The notes: generated by a model from the letters alone, not told the origin. A DNA stretch of 64,000 nt from Sepiola atlantica (GCA_963556195.1 OY744535.1:95928853-95992852), one strand, 5' to 3'; numbered from the stretch's first letter, positions 9,750 through 21,743 are shown. Program-made: numbers and translations.

Positions 9750-10115
9750 TTTTTGTCTCATGTAAGTATTTTTCTTGCTGAGGTCACAGATTTGGTTTCT
9801 GCTAGAAACTCGTTCGTATATACATCCGATTGGAAAGCAATTTGCTTTGCATTGTCTATCTGAGCGTGAACTGAAGCAATTGTTCCACACGCACTTCCAA
9901 TTGCCTGTTTGATGAAATACAAGTCAGGGGATTCCTTCACGGTACCAACTTGCTTATCAGTCGCAGTTTTATTCAGCGGACACGAAAGCCTAACAGAAAG
10001 ACGGGCTTGGGTACCATAGCCAATAAAGCTTCATCGGTGCCATAAACATGGGTAAACTCCCATCCTTCAGGTACTTCGATACTCTGATCACCAAGCGCTC
10101 CGGCTCTTCGCGTTT
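9750..10115 (-). pseudogene. Ubiquitin C-terminal hydrolase (UCHL3/UCHL1-like) pseudogene fragment
   Basis: The minus strand reads PEGWEFTHVYGTDEALLAMV PKPV in one frame (about 10080-10005), then shifts by one base to PLNKTATDKQVGTVKESPD, LYFIKQAIGSACGTIASVHA and FLAETKSVTSARKIL (to 9758). Family UCH enzymes (peptidase C12) remove ubiquitin adducts. They have a VYG-D-ELLAMVPRPV segment, then KQTI-NACGT with the nucleophile Cys, then a crossover loop ending in an FLEES-KSMSPE-type block. The Cys of SACGT is present here. The upstream oxyanion Gln region is not recognisable and the later catalytic His and Asp are missing. The frameshift, the in-frame stop and the absence of introns across segments that are usually split suggest a truncated processed pseudogene. 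A real exon with an assembly error is the alternative. Confidence 0.7.
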
Positions 10116-10199
10116 CTGAAACCGCCGTCTGTCAAGTCTCGCTTGCACTGCGGAACCTTCTCGTTTTTATAGTGTTCAAGTTGATTTCCTTTTTTCTCG

Positions 10200-10290
10200 A
10201 CGTCCCACTGGCTGGTACCATTTAAAAAAAAATTATTTTTTATTTTTATTTTTTAATTTTTTTAATTAATTTTTTTTTTTTTTAAATTTT
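10200..10290. repeat. T/A-rich low complexity
   Basis: Runs of T and A leading into the ATT microsatellite. Confidence 0.8.
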
Positions 10291-10291
10291 A

Positions 10292-10366
<75 letters not shown>
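10288..10366. repeat. (ATT)n microsatellite
   Basis: Near-perfect ATT tract. On the minus strand it is a (TAA)n tail after the element at 10367-10670. Confidence 0.95.
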
Positions 10367-10367
<1 letters not shown>

Positions 10368-10664
10368 TGTACTCACTAGGAGTTCTCACACAGATCATCG
10401 TCAATGATTGATCACCGACAACAACCAGTGGTATTTCCTGGTGTCTGAGTGACAACAAGCCTCGCTAGATTTCTAGTATTATTTACTTCTTTTCGATAAC
10501 CACCGCAAATAATCTTACGGTATCGCAATAGCTTCTTACCATTGATTTCTCGATGGTAAGGACCATTAGTCTTCTCTGGGATTAGGGTGGCAATAAGCCT
10601 CTACAAGGTCCCATCATTCTCCGCATTCTTCCAGTGGAGGTCTGGTTTGTGCTGTCCCTCCTCG

Positions 10665-10670
<6 letters not shown>
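10367..10670 (-). mobile_element. (TAA)n-tailed repeat, copy 1
   Basis: Homologous to 11106-11497 over its length, sharing ACTCACTAGGAGTT, GTCTGAGTGACAACAAGCC, TCGATGGTAAGGACCATTAG and CTTCCAGTGGAGGTCTGGTT. It is diverged, with no open frame. On the minus strand it ends AACTCCTAGTGAGTA and then (TAA)n. It may be the 3' part of the LINE whose coding end lies at 10735-11056. Confidence 0.7.

Positions 10671-10729
<59 letters not shown>
10671..10729. repeat. (ATT)n microsatellite
   Basis: Near-perfect ATT repeat. Any poly-Leu or poly-Ile frames across it are artefacts. Confidence 0.95.
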
Positions 10730-10734
10730 TCATA

Positions 10735-11056
10735 GCAGTCTCAACGTTTGGATGGTTTTAGTTGGAGTTTTCGTTTTTTAACATCATGTCAATTTTTGTT
10801 TACCTTCGACATTCAAGCTGTACCTTAACACTTTCGCTGTTCCAACATGCACACCTTTTACAGAATTGGAAAAGGAAGTGTCTTTTCAATCTGTTTAAGC
10901 CATTTATGGTGGCTTTTCGTTATGGTTTCAAACGTTCCAATTACAACGGGAACCACCTTTACTTCTTTACATTTCCATAGTCGAACTAATTCCCATTTTA
11001 GATCTTGATATTTTTTTTCGTGTTCTTTCTCCTGCACTCTATTATCGAAGGGACAG
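10735..11056 (-). mobile_element. LINE-D C-terminal fragment (KVVPVVIG motif)
   Basis: The minus strand from about 11040 reads QEKEHEKKYQDLKWELVRLW, KCKEVKVVPVVIGTFETI and KWLKQIEKTL, then LQKVCMLEQRKC. This matches the widely seen C-terminus of invertebrate LINE polyproteins of the type EKYQDLxxEVxRxWxVKxxVxPVVIGALG..., with an LQKxALLGTARILRKVL-like end here degraded. Stops follow. It is flanked on both sides by (ATT)n tracts. Confidence 0.7.
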
Positions 11057-11058
11057 GC

Positions 11059-11105
<47 letters not shown>
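11057..11105. repeat. (ATT)n microsatellite
   Basis: Near-perfect ATT tract separating two repeat fragments. Confidence 0.95.
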
Positions 11106-11652
<547 letters not shown>

Positions 11653-11811
11653 TAATTTAACTCTAATCCTATTTCAAACTTTGTGAGAGATAAATATGTT
11701 ATTTCAAAAGTTTGAAAATACATATTGTATTTCCAACTGTTCAATTTCGGGCCGGATGTACTTAGATGTCGCTTGGCAGGAATAAAACTTACGTGACATA
11801 GAGACACACCT

Positions 11812-11915
11812 GACCGGCATCCTAAGTTGGGATGTGTGCAGCGAAATGTTTGGTTGCATTAGTTTTAAATGTATCCATGTTGGTAAAGTCGAGGAAACAG
11901 GGAGAGTTGCAAACA
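11812..11915 (-). mobile_element. LINE-A 3' scrap
   Basis: Shares AGTTGGGATGTGTGCAGCGA and TTAGTTTTAAAT..CATGTTGGTAAAGTCGAGGAAACAGGGAGA with other LINE-A copies (there GGGAGCTGTGCAGCGAGATG). About 100 bp, strongly diverged. Confidence 0.7.
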
Positions 11916-12830
11916 TTACTAATGCTATTAAAGTTTAGCATTACAGACTAGCAAAAATCATTTTTTTAAACTTGACCCTGACAGACTACCGACGGAGACA
12001 GCTTCACATAGACATGTGTGGTCGCAGCTAAAATCAGCCGTGTGTCCGTCTAATGTTAAGTGTTTTAAAAGTTATATCATGCCTCTATCTGGAATCGTGA
12101 CTGACCAAAGTGCGGGTGGACTTGTTGTGGACGTAACTTAAAAATCAATTAACGGAACCAAAATAGCAACTTCATAATGGCTTTAATGAGCTTTTAAATT
12201 AGCGCGTTGAAATTCGCCGAGAACGTAATCATCTTTATAATAGATAAATTGGAACATTATTTCACTAGATTTTAAACCATTTGGCAGAAAATTAATGTTT
12301 TAATATCCAATTTGTAAACAAAAACGCCTGCGTCACATTTCCAATTTGAACAGCAAAGTATCACGAATCTATGTTGAGCCTTGCAGTATGCATTAAGAAG
12401 AGGCACGAATATATATCAAGCACGGATGCACGGCGTTGTGTAGTCTGCGTGAAAATATTGTCAAAAATAGTATTTCAAACTTAAAGTTATAAGAAGTATA
12501 TTAGACGTAAAACGTGTCGGGATAGTGCGTAAGGCGGGAAGTAACTAGAAACACGTAGCAGATAAGCTTCGACTATCTTCCTTGTGTTTGTTTGGGCTGC
12601 AAGATAGGAAAAAAAGAGAGATAACTGCTCCCATTCCACCAGGAGCATGCGAGATGGACCCATGAACTGTGGGGGGGGGGCTGGTGTCAGACAAGTGACA
12701 ACTTCACGTTCGCGTGCTGTGTAGACAAACCGCTGATCTACACACGTGACATGTGAGGTATACACTAGAACATCATGGAAGCGAAATATATACTAGAAGC
12801 GACGGTGACATACGTATACATCGAACACTA
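11916..12830. other. Mostly unrecognised; one short repeat
   Basis: A segment around AGATAAGCTTCGACTATCTTC at 12540-12595 is related to GGAATAAGCTTCGAATATCTTC at 13080-13112. No gene is recognised. Confidence 0.4.
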
Positions 12831-12843
12831 AAACGAACGAGTT

Positions 12844-12886
12844 CTGAAGAGGTCGCCTTGTTAATCGAGCGTAAACAATTATCCGT
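12844..12886 (+). ncRNA. Degenerate hammerhead-like motif
   Basis: CTGAAGA (about 12844-12850) is followed after about 20 nt by GTAAACAATTATCC. That resembles the GAAACAATTGTC core and cleavage region seen at 30855 and 30899, with the GAAA changed. Stem II is not convincing. Listed only because of the resemblance to the other loci. Confidence 0.25.
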
Positions 12887-13120
12887 AAGGTGGTGCAAAG
12901 ATGGTTGGCTGTATTTAATGCTAGCAAAACAAAGCTGCTTTCCATTAAAAATTATAAGAATACTACCCTACGGCCGAAATATTATGAGAATTAGATCCCA
13001 GATTAGAATTGGAGTCTGAATACGAATAATATAAAATAAAATTAGGGTCAGGATAAGAAGGAAGTAACCATAAACATGCAGGGAATAAGCTTCGAATATC
13101 TTCTTGTTTTTCTGAGGTTC

Positions 13121-13498
<378 letters not shown>

Positions 13499-13553
<55 letters not shown>

Positions 13554-13880
13554 CATGTATATGTATATACATATATTTATATATATATACATATATACAT
13601 ATACATATATATATGTATATGTATATGTATATGTATATTTATATTATATATATACATATATAAACAAATAAATATATGTATATATATATACATATATATA
13701 TATATATTTATATTTATATGTATATATATACATATATTTATATATATATATATTTTTATATATATACATATATATATATTTATATGTATATGTGTATGTA
13801 TATGTATATTTATATAATATATATATATATGAATAAATATATGTATATATATATATATATTTAGAGAGAGAGAGAGAGAA
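13499..13880. repeat. (TA)n and (TATG/TACA) degenerate microsatellite, then (GA)n
   Basis: Pure TA to about 13552, then mixed TATG, TATT and TACA steps to 13862, then a short GA run. Confidence 0.9.
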
Positions 13881-13881
13881 T

Positions 13882-14282
13882 GAGTTATTTACTGTCGATT
13901 CCGATTTTTGTTAAAGTTTTTATGCTTCAAGTTCTTCATATGTTCGAGTATTTATTCATGGTGTTTTGTGTGGTTGTTTTGTTTACGGCATATCAACCCT
14001 TTTCCGGTCATTTAATGTCAAATCAGGTCATTTTTGTAAAAGTGTTTATGCTTCAAGTTCTCTATAGGTTCAGGTATTTATTCATGGTGTTTGATTGAGT
14101 AAAACTGGGGAAGGGGAGGGGGAAGGAAAGAGGGGAGGGAGAGAATTGTTGTTTCTTTGGTTGGGATTTTGCAGAACATGATTGAGTTTTGAAAAGAGAA
14201 AAAAAACAATAAATCGTCAATGTTTTGTGCATTTTGTGTCAGGAAGCCGATATTTTCAGACAGCCCGATCTTGTAGCACCAG
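13882..14282 (+). mobile_element. 127-bp-unit element, diverged copy 1
   Basis: About 1.7 diverged 127-bp units (TTTTTATGCTTCAAGTTCT, then TTTACGGCATATCAACCC) lead into a purine-rich tract, a short A run and CGTCAATGT. The end TCTTGTAGCACCAG matches the terminal CTGGTATCACCAG of the other two copies. The left boundary is not clear. Confidence 0.7.
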
Positions 14283-14450
14283 ACGAATTAGAAGATGATC
14301 GGAAAGTAACTCTTTATAGATAAAGTTTCTCAAGCTGTCTGGTAACCGCATCAACTGATTTCGAAAAAGCAGGTGGAACGTCGTGACTCCCGTTTCGGTC
14401 TTATTTTGTATTTTACTCATCCCATTCCTATATATCATATACAAACACAC

Positions 14451-14456
<6 letters not shown>
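14283..14456. other. Spacer between convergent element copies
   Basis: Contains GACAGCTTGAGAAAC on the minus strand and nothing else recognised. Confidence 0.3.

Positions 14457-14519
<63 letters not shown>
14457..14519. repeat. (TA)n microsatellite
   Basis: Pure TA tract. Confidence 0.95.
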
Positions 14520-14520
<1 letters not shown>

Positions 14521-14543
14521 CTTATTAACACACATACTTATAA

Positions 14544-15068
14544 CTGGTGATACCAGATCAGGCTGCCCTGTGGCTCCCTGAGACGAAATTCACCTACATT
14601 GACGTTTTTTGTTTTTCTTCCTTTTTTTTTTTTTTTGTAAAACTTAATTATGTTCTACAAAACCAAAAACAAAAACAACAGCCCCTCTCCCTTTCTCCCT
14701 CCCCTTTTTTATTGTTATTTTTAGAACTTGAAGCATATATCTTTTACTATAATGACCAGATTCGGCATTAAATAACCCGAAAAAGGTTGATATGCCGTAA
14801 AACAAAACTACCAAACCAAAAACGATGATTAAACATTTGAAGATATAAAGAACTTGAAGCATAAAAACTTTTACTATAATCACCAGATTCGGCATTAAAT
14901 AACCCGAAAAAGGTTGATATGCCGTAAAACAAAACTACCAAACCAAAAACGATGATTAAACATTTGAAGATATAAAGAACTTGAAGCATAAAAACTTTTA
15001 CTATAATGACCAGATTCGGCATTAAATAACCCAAAAAGGGTTGATATGCCGTAAAACAAAACTACCAC
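14544..15068 (-). mobile_element. 127-bp-unit element, copy 2, with 13-bp target duplication
   Basis: On the minus strand the element begins GTGGTAGTTTTGTTTTACGG and carries about 2.7 units of 127 bp. Then come a purine-rich block, GTTTTTGGTTTTGTAGAACA, an A run, CGTCAATGTAGGTGAATTTC and GTCTCAGGGAGCCACAGGGC, and it ends CTGGTATCACCAG. The last 13 nt form a hairpin (CTGGT/ACCAG). CACATACTTATAA is present exactly on both sides (14531-14543 and 15069-15081). A 12-13 bp duplication that differs between copies suggests retroposition-type insertion. Confidence 0.85.
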
Positions 15069-15087
15069 CACATACTTATAAACACAC

Positions 15088-15091
<4 letters not shown>

Positions 15092-15151
<60 letters not shown>
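15092..15151. repeat. (TA)n microsatellite
   Basis: Pure TA tract just outside the duplicated target site. Confidence 0.95.
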
Positions 15152-15153
<2 letters not shown>

Positions 15154-15424
15154 CTTATTAATATCTAATACATATTGTTCAAATTAAAAAAATAGGGGGT
15201 ATCTTCTACCCCTATTTACTTCCTTTTCCTAAAACTATATAAAACTAAATATTGTCCACATAGTGACCCCCTTACGTCTAGCAGCTCTTTTCCTAAATAA
15301 ATAATAGTCCGTTAATAAGTTTAGGAGTTAATCATGTACATACAAATACATAAACATATAATTATACCTTATTTATCCCCAACTGCCAATGTTTATTTAT
15401 AAATACTATTATGGTATATGTTTT
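15152..15424. other. No recognised feature
   Basis: AT-rich and without recognised features. Confidence 0.3.
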
Positions 15425-15640
15425 CAGAATCGTCTGATCTATTCCCGGCATCCTTTGTTCCAGCTCGTTTGACTCGTTGGTCTAGTGGTCTTCATCAATT
15501 CGTTGTGTTGATACCTTATAGTAATACAGCTTTTTTCTAACATCTGCAAACTTGTGGAACTCTCTACCTGCTGACAGTTTCCTTCCTAATTTTCCAAGAC
15601 TAAGGTCAATATGTGCATTCTGTCTTTAAGATAATCATAT
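15425..15640 (+). mobile_element. LINE fragment (reverse transcriptase C-terminus)
   Basis: Reads approximately RLTRWSSGLHQFVV, then TSANLWNSLPADSFLPNF and PRLRSICAFCL, followed by a stop. The NLWNSLPA motif is characteristic of LINE ORF2 ends. It is diverged from LINE-A. Confidence 0.6.
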
Positions 15641-15727
15641 TTCGTACCTGTTAGCCCCTCACGCAAGTGCCTTGTTTTCATCGATTTCCATAAAAAAAGT
15701 GAGTAAGTCGTCGTTTAGGTACTATTC

Positions 15728-15971
15728 GAAAAGCAAGGAAATTCCCAAATGTTTACACTTTTATTGTCATTAAGGGTATGACTACATATCAACAAAACCA
15801 TTTAATTACCACATCACTACAGTATAAATCTCTATGCATGAGTGGATAAAGTGTGTGAAGTGCGCTGAAGAAAAATTCCTACCAGTATAATACATACCCC
15901 TGTTGTGCTCGCATACCCTTAATGACACTAAAAGTGTAAAAATTTAGGAATTTCCTCGCTTTTGTACATTT
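15728..15971. mobile_element. MITE-like element with ~52-bp terminal inverted repeats
   Basis: AAAAGCAAGGAAATTCCCAA at 15728 and the mirror sequence ending AATTTCCTCGCTTTT at 15970 define inverted repeats of about 52 bp, including TACACTTTTATTGTCATTAAGGGTATG-type inner ends. About 140 bp lie between them. No coding sequence. The target duplication is not clear. Confidence 0.75.
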
Positions 15972-17100
15972 ATTGTATATGCATTTTCATCTTAACCTTA
16001 TTAAGGGCATATGATTTCAGTATACTGGCATTTTTCATGGAATGTCACTACCTTTGTAAAGGCTATGCCTCAATACAAGGGTAATTTTAAAGGTTGTTTG
16101 GAATTTTCTGGAAACCTAAGGTATATGGTAAACTGAAATTAAAATGTGATAAACTAGACCCTAGAACCTCTATCTCTGCCAAAAATCAGCTGAATCCATC
16201 AAATAGTTGATGAGATACAGGTGGCACATACGTACGTACGTACACACGGATAACACAAAATCACTCCTGACCTTTCTGGATCTCTGGGTTGCATTGACTA
16301 ATGATGCTGAAATTCTACACACTTATAGAACCTATCAAATAAAAAATTTGTGCAAAGTTTTAACTAATTTGGTTTGTTGGTTTTTGAGTTATGATTGATC
16401 AAAGAAATGAGATTTCCAGCATAGGCCATTTTTAAGTCTATTAAGGGATAGAGCGCTCTCGCGCCTCCCTTGATATTTACAAGAAGCCGAGTGTTTCATT
16501 TAAAACAGTTAAGCAAAATACATTAAAGATACTCGCGCTGCACACGGCGGGCATGCGCACACCTGCTTTGTTTGAAAACAGATTAATGTCTTTATTTATT
16601 ATTCCAACAACAAGAACTGATTTACGTGGCGTGATTTGCTGCATTGTGTTCCGATAAATTCCGATCGAAGCGACAGTTTCTATCTATAATGCCTGTTGTC
16701 TTTAACAAAGAAAATAAATTGCAATTTGCACAACGTTAATACGAGAACAGTTGATCAATTATCGCGGGAGGTTAAACTCGTTCGTGGGAAATAGTTAAAT
16801 CGGTTAGTCAGCAAAAACATAATTTGATTCTCTTATATAAAACAAAGCTCAACATTATTTACACGTGACAGAATAAGTATTCGGGAACAAAGAAAGAAGT
16901 TAAACTTCTTATGTTCGATATTGAGCGAGTAGGCGCACTAGTATATGAAATGGTTAGTTGAGAACAACAGAAAATTAAAAGTTTAGCTCGAATAAACTTT
17001 ATGAACCCCAGGTGAAGATTGCTACATTGCTCGAAGAGATAAGAGATGAGAGACTGTGATGAGAGACAGCGTGGACGTATAAATTGATATGCACTGAGAA
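15972..17100. other. Unrecognised, includes (ACGT)n run
   Basis: ACGTACGTACGTAC at about 16228-16243 and otherwise no recognised gene or element. Confidence 0.4.
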
Positions 17101-17118
17101 AATATATAAAACAGTTAG

Positions 17119-17130
17119 TATCTCTCTCTC

Positions 17131-17184
<54 letters not shown>

Positions 17185-17206
17185 GACAGACAGACAGACA
17201 GATACT
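17119..17206. repeat. (TC)n-(TA)n-(GA)n-(GACA)n compound microsatellite
   Basis: Successive TC, TA, GA and GACA runs. The TC and GA parts can pair across the TA core. Confidence 0.95.
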
Positions 17207-17693
17207 CACTGTTTTATATGTTTTATTTTTTATTTTTATCTCTTATCTTTTTTTTTCCTTTATATATTCTATTATTATTTTTTTATTTTACATTATATTT
17301 TACTTTGTTTTATTTTCATTTTATCTTTAAAATTTTGATAATGTTTATAATGTATTTTTATCATTATTATTATCGCTTTATCTTTATATTTTCATTTTAT
17401 ATTTGTAACTTATTCCTTTTTCTAATATTTGTCCCTGCATCTCCTCCTGTCAATAGATGTTCCTCTAAGACGAACTTGTTATTTTCTTCCTTGAATTTTC
17501 TGTAAGATGTGCTGCTAAAGGCGCTGATAAAAAGACGTTCTGGAGTGGCTTTGTAAAAAAATATTTTAAATTGAAAAATTTTTTAAATAAAAATTAAAGT
17601 ATTTCCAGAATGTTTTGGAAACGACCGTACGCCATACTAGACTTGTTGTTCTAATTCTTTGAACAATTGGAATGTTCTGATTCATTAAATCAT

Positions 17694-17697
<4 letters not shown>
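17207..17697. other. T-rich low-complexity stretch
   Basis: Long T and A runs with open frames that are compositional artefacts. Confidence 0.5.

Positions 17698-17779
<82 letters not shown>
17698..17779. repeat. (TA)n microsatellite
   Basis: 82 bp of pure TA. Confidence 0.95.
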
Positions 17780-17783
<4 letters not shown>

Positions 17784-17904
17784 GTAAGCTATGGAAATAC
17801 TACCTGGCTCTACTTACGTATTGAGCACTTTTGAAGTAAATACTGAAAATTGATACAGAAAAAATTATATCTCCTTATAAAATTGTATGTGGATACATGA
17901 AATA

Positions 17905-17905
<1 letters not shown>
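17780..17905. other. Short single-copy block between two (TA)n tracts
   Basis: TATTGAGCACTTTTGAAGTA here resembles the reverse complement of CAAAAGTGCTCAATATATA at 30800. It may be a remnant of the same TA-bounded element. Confidence 0.4.

Positions 17906-17972
<67 letters not shown>
17906..17972. repeat. (TA)n microsatellite
   Basis: 67 bp of pure TA. Confidence 0.95.
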
Positions 17973-17976
<4 letters not shown>

Positions 17977-18245
17977 GTCACCGTAGTTCAGTGATTTGAA
18001 AGAAAAATCAAGTTGAATAAAATCCCCTATCTTCCGTCAGTTCTTCTAAGATTGGTCCTTTTGAAAGTTAAAATCAGGAGAATCGATTTCAGGACAACAA
18101 AACATCAGTCTCGGAGGATTGCAAAAAGCGGCGTACATTCAGCTAACATTGTGTGTATGCAATTTGTGAATTTTAACGTTTCTGTAAGAATTACGACCAC
18201 TTAGGTATCTACATGTATGACACAAGGTTAGAACTGAATACTTTT
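17973..18245. other. No recognised feature
   Basis: Nothing recognised here. Confidence 0.3.
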
Positions 18246-18249
18246 ATTT

Positions 18250-19150
18250 TGTTTTGGTTAACTTAGTTCACCCCATACAGACGTAAGAGGCTAGTCAAAA
18301 TTATGGTGAAAGTTTAGAGACTGATCCTGGTTATAGCACTTGTCTTTGAGCTGGACGACCCGGGTTCGATCCCACTCACGGTATGCGAATTTTCGGGTCT
18401 GAAAACTCCCTCTGTCCACCCAGCAGTAAATGGGTAGCTGACTAAAACTCAGGGAAGGTTCAAGGCAGCGGAAGGAGATGGATGGACTCCGCCTTCCATA
18501 TGTTGTGCCCTAGACACGGTGATTCTTAACAAATCACCGTCGCTACGGCTATGGGCAGTGTGCGATGTCGGCAACGACACTCGTGCGCGTCCAGGCTATG
18601 CGACCTTTACCTTTACCTTTACATAAATTGGGAGCTGTGCAGCGAGATGCTTGTTCACATTAGTTTTAAATTGCTGCATATCGGTACAGTCAGGGAAACA
18701 GGGAGAAGGAAGGAAGTTCCAAATACCGACGGTTCGAGGAAAATAAGCTATTGGAAGGCAGGGCTCTCCGGCATGTGGGGACTTCAACAGTAAATGGATG
18801 GGATTTAGCTGATTGTCGGTTTCGTCGAGTGTATTTACGTCGATAGAGGCACCAGAGCCGCAAGTTCATTGGAGCACATTCCATTGAAGTACTTGTAAAA
18901 CAAGCACAAGGTTGCAACATTGTGGTGATAAGACAATAGCTGGGGCATGGTTTACATTTAATTAGATACTCTTTTTTACCTTGTCTTAGAGGAAGAGACG
19001 AGTGGATGGTTGACTAGCCTATGTTTGACAACAATATACCCCATGCATAGGCGGATGGTGGCTTTGTAAAAGTGTTGGGATACTGTCAGGTGTGAGAAGT
19101 TTTCTAGCACGGTAAAGGGAACCCACTTTCTTTGCAGCAGCCTCGGCAAT
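18250..19150 (-). mobile_element. LINE-A 3' fragment split by a SINE
   Basis: On the minus strand the reverse transcriptase tail (NGMCSNELAALVPLST-like, then RRKYTRRNRQSAKSHPFTVE, VPTCRRALPSNSLF and LELPSFSLFP) occupies about 18920-18640. The 3' UTR (CCTCTTACGTCTGTATGGGG) lies at 18260-18300. The two parts are separated by an inserted SINE at about 18325-18615. A further 5' part with TIRLCMGYIVVKH-like remnants lies near 19030-19060. Confidence 0.8.
18325..18615 (+). mobile_element. tRNA-headed SINE inserted in LINE-A
   Basis: B-box-like CCCGGGTTCGATCCCA at about 18359-18374 is followed by TCCACCCAGCAGTAAATGGG, GGAAGGTTCAAGGCAGCGGA and GTCGCTACGGCTATGGGC. It ends in (CCTTTA)n-type steps at about 18603-18622. 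It interrupts LINE-A sequence that is continuous in other copies. The family differs from the TA-tailed SINE. Confidence 0.7.
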
Positions 19151-19600
19151 GCATTTTATAAATTTATTCTATTTCATGTAACCTGTAAATATTAGGCTTA
19201 ACACAGAGGGCATCCGTATATCAATAGATTATTGGATATTGGCCAGGTGTCATACCAGACTTTTTTCGACTTGAACTACCAGTCTCTTTGTCAGCGTTAA
19301 GTTCGGCTCAGACCTAGAAGATGGACCCTCCCAGGTATTTCTTCTTCGCGAGGTGGGTCCGTTTACGTGGTTGTTTTGGGCTATTTTTGTACTCGATCAG
19401 AGTTCCCTCTTGAAGGAATTAGTGCCCCCTACCTATCGACTTTCATGTCTTTCTGTAGTGGAAAGCAAGTTAATCTCGACTGATTAATTGTCTTCTATGT
19501 AATCAAAATCTACTTCACCCCTGTAAATATATGGTAAGAATTTTTCACCATTTTGGTTCACAGAAAAGTAAGACATATTTACTTATTTAGTTATTACTAA
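19151..19600. other. No recognised feature
   Basis: No gene or repeat recognised. Confidence 0.35.

Positions 19601-19601
<1 letters not shown>

Positions 19602-19660
<59 letters not shown>
19602..19660. repeat. (TA)n microsatellite
   Basis: Pure TA tract. Confidence 0.95.
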
Positions 19661-19662
<2 letters not shown>

Positions 19663-19717
19663 TCTTGTCCTTCTCCCATGTGTGTGCCTTCAAAATGAAA
19701 TTGTTTCCAAATCTTCA

Positions 19718-19766
19718 CTTTTTCTGAAGACGTTCGTTAATACGAACGAAACCGGTCAAATCTCTT
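19718..19766 (+). ncRNA. Near-canonical hammerhead-like motif
   Basis: TTTTT-CTGAAGA is followed by a strong hairpin GTTCGT-TAAT-ACGAAC, then GAAA, palindromic CCGG, TC and AAATC. The core boxes CTGANGA and GAAA and a UC cleavage step are present. TTT/AAA could start stem I. The flaw is one extra C between CTGAAGA and the hairpin. It lies between two TA tracts (19602-19660 and 19856-19921), like the other loci. Confidence 0.4.
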
Positions 19767-19814
19767 GTTTTTGTTTTTCTCCTGCAATTTAACCTGTTTT
19801 CCGTTTGTCTCTTT

Positions 19815-19925
<111 letters not shown>

Positions 19926-20299
19926 CGCTTATGAACGCCGGTTGGAAACGCTGTGAGTTAAAAAAGAAGAAGAAAGAGAAAAAATCGGCAGTTAAGCTTA
20001 TGAACGCTGAGAGTTGGCAAGGCAGATTAGTACTTATTTAAAATTGATGACAAGGAATTAAACAACAAAGGAGGAGAAGGCGCAGAATGAAAGAGGGGAA
20101 GAAAAAAGGACTAAAAGTATATATATGTATATATATAATTTAAAACATTTTTTCTATATTTTGATATGTTGATATTTTTTATATTTTTAATATAAAACTA
20201 AAACTAAAAATACATAAATCACCTAAAAAGTAGTGTAATAGATTCGTCTAAATACTTTAAAATGTAGCAACATTTTTGTAAGTAACGAATAAATTTTAT

Positions 20300-20625
20300 T
20301 AGACAAACGAACAACACAGGTAAAGAGTACTTTTTTTTAATAACTAATATAAGTCAGCAAAACATTTATACAGAACAAAACTTCGGCTTAGTATACGAAA
20401 CGTTTATGTTTTTGTCTTTTAAGGTAAGTGGGGTCTGATCAAATCTCCTGGGAAGCCATGAAATTAAATAATGTCTTGTTTTTAAATTCCTGAAACAGTT
20501 TTTCATGGTGAACAACTGATGATCCCTTAAATTATGTTAGAAGCAAACTAATATAATAACTGTAAAAGTTAAATTGACTTACATGAGTGATTTTCCACTG
20601 AACGACTTGGGACTAAACGTTTTTT
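20300..20625. repeat. Interspersed repeat shared with 45545-45910
   Basis: ACAACACAGGTAA, GTCTGATCAA..CTGGGA(A/T)GCCATGA, CCTGAAACAGTTTTTCATGG and GAACAACTGATGATCCCTTA are shared in the same order and orientation with the 45.5 kb copy. The function is unknown and no open frame is conserved. Confidence 0.65.
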
Positions 20626-20674
20626 GGCGTTTTTTTCATATAGATTTTATGGTTGAGAAACTGCCGAGACTCTA

Positions 20675-20965
20675 TATACATTTATATATTTATATATCGA
20701 ATGTTTTATTTATATATTGATTTTTCATTTTATTTTATTTATATATAGATTTTTTATTTGTTATTTTTTATTTTTTATTTATATATTGATTTTTTATTTA
20801 TATATTGATTATTTTTTATTTATATATTGATTTTTGATTTGTTATATATATATTGATTTTTCATTTATATATTGATATTTTAATTATATATTGATTGATT
20901 TTTTATTTATATATTGATTTTTTATTAATTGATTTTTTATTTATATATTTATCTATATTTATATA
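20675..20965. repeat. AT-rich minisatellite (TTTATATATTGATTTT-like units)
   Basis: About a dozen irregular units of roughly 18-26 bp built on TATATATTGATTTTTTATT. Confidence 0.75.
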
Positions 20966-21564
20966 TTTACTTTAAATTGATATTTATTAATTGAAACAAT
21001 CGGAAATTTATATATACATATATATATTTTATATAATAATAAATAGTTACCTCCCCTTTTTTAGATAATTTAATTAATTAGAGTTGCGTACCCTCATTAT
21101 GTTCTACATATAAAAATAATATATATAAATATAAAAATAATATTTTATTATTATAAATTTTATTTTATTTTATTTTATTTTTCCCCTCCTTTCTTTCTTT
21201 CTTTCTCTCTTTTCTTTCTTTCTTTCTTTCTTCCTTCCTTCTCGTTCTTCACTTCTAAATATAGAATCTCTTATTTAACGGCTTTTTCTGATCTAAGCGT
21301 CTCGCCGGTCCTCCATTTCAAAATTCTGTGTACATAGCGTTTCATAACGGTTATAAGTGTTTTTTGAAGAAATTCCATCATTTACTATTTCAGACTATGC
21401 TGAAGAAGACGGAATCGGGAATTAACCACGTTTCTTGTCAGAAACCACTGGTTCATGTCTGATTAAAATCTGTATTTAAAAATAAAAATATTATGCTCTT
21501 AATTTAATTTAATTGAGCACTCTACTGGTATTTCCCTTTTATTCTTTTTTGAGTATACCTTTAT

Positions 21565-21567
<3 letters not shown>
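20966..21567. other. AT-rich stretch with (TTTC)n
   Basis: A TTTTA run at about 21156-21180 and TTTC/TTCC steps at about 21186-21242. No gene is seen. Confidence 0.5.

Positions 21568-21641
<74 letters not shown>
21568..21641. repeat. (TA)n microsatellite
   Basis: Pure TA, about 100 nt downstream of the minus-strand hammerhead motif. Confidence 0.95.
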
Positions 21642-21643
<2 letters not shown>

Positions 21644-21743
21644 TTCTTTGTAACATAGCAGGAAAAATCCCAGCAGAGAATTAAAATTAAAAATTAAAAA
21701 TTATGAGCGTAATAATTATTTATTTTGGTACAGAAAAATTAGT

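Noticed and set aside
15760..16445. Larger element bounded by TTAAGGG motifs
   Set aside because: ATTAAGGG(T/C/A) occurs several times here, but no matching longer ends could be aligned beyond the MITE at 15728-15971.
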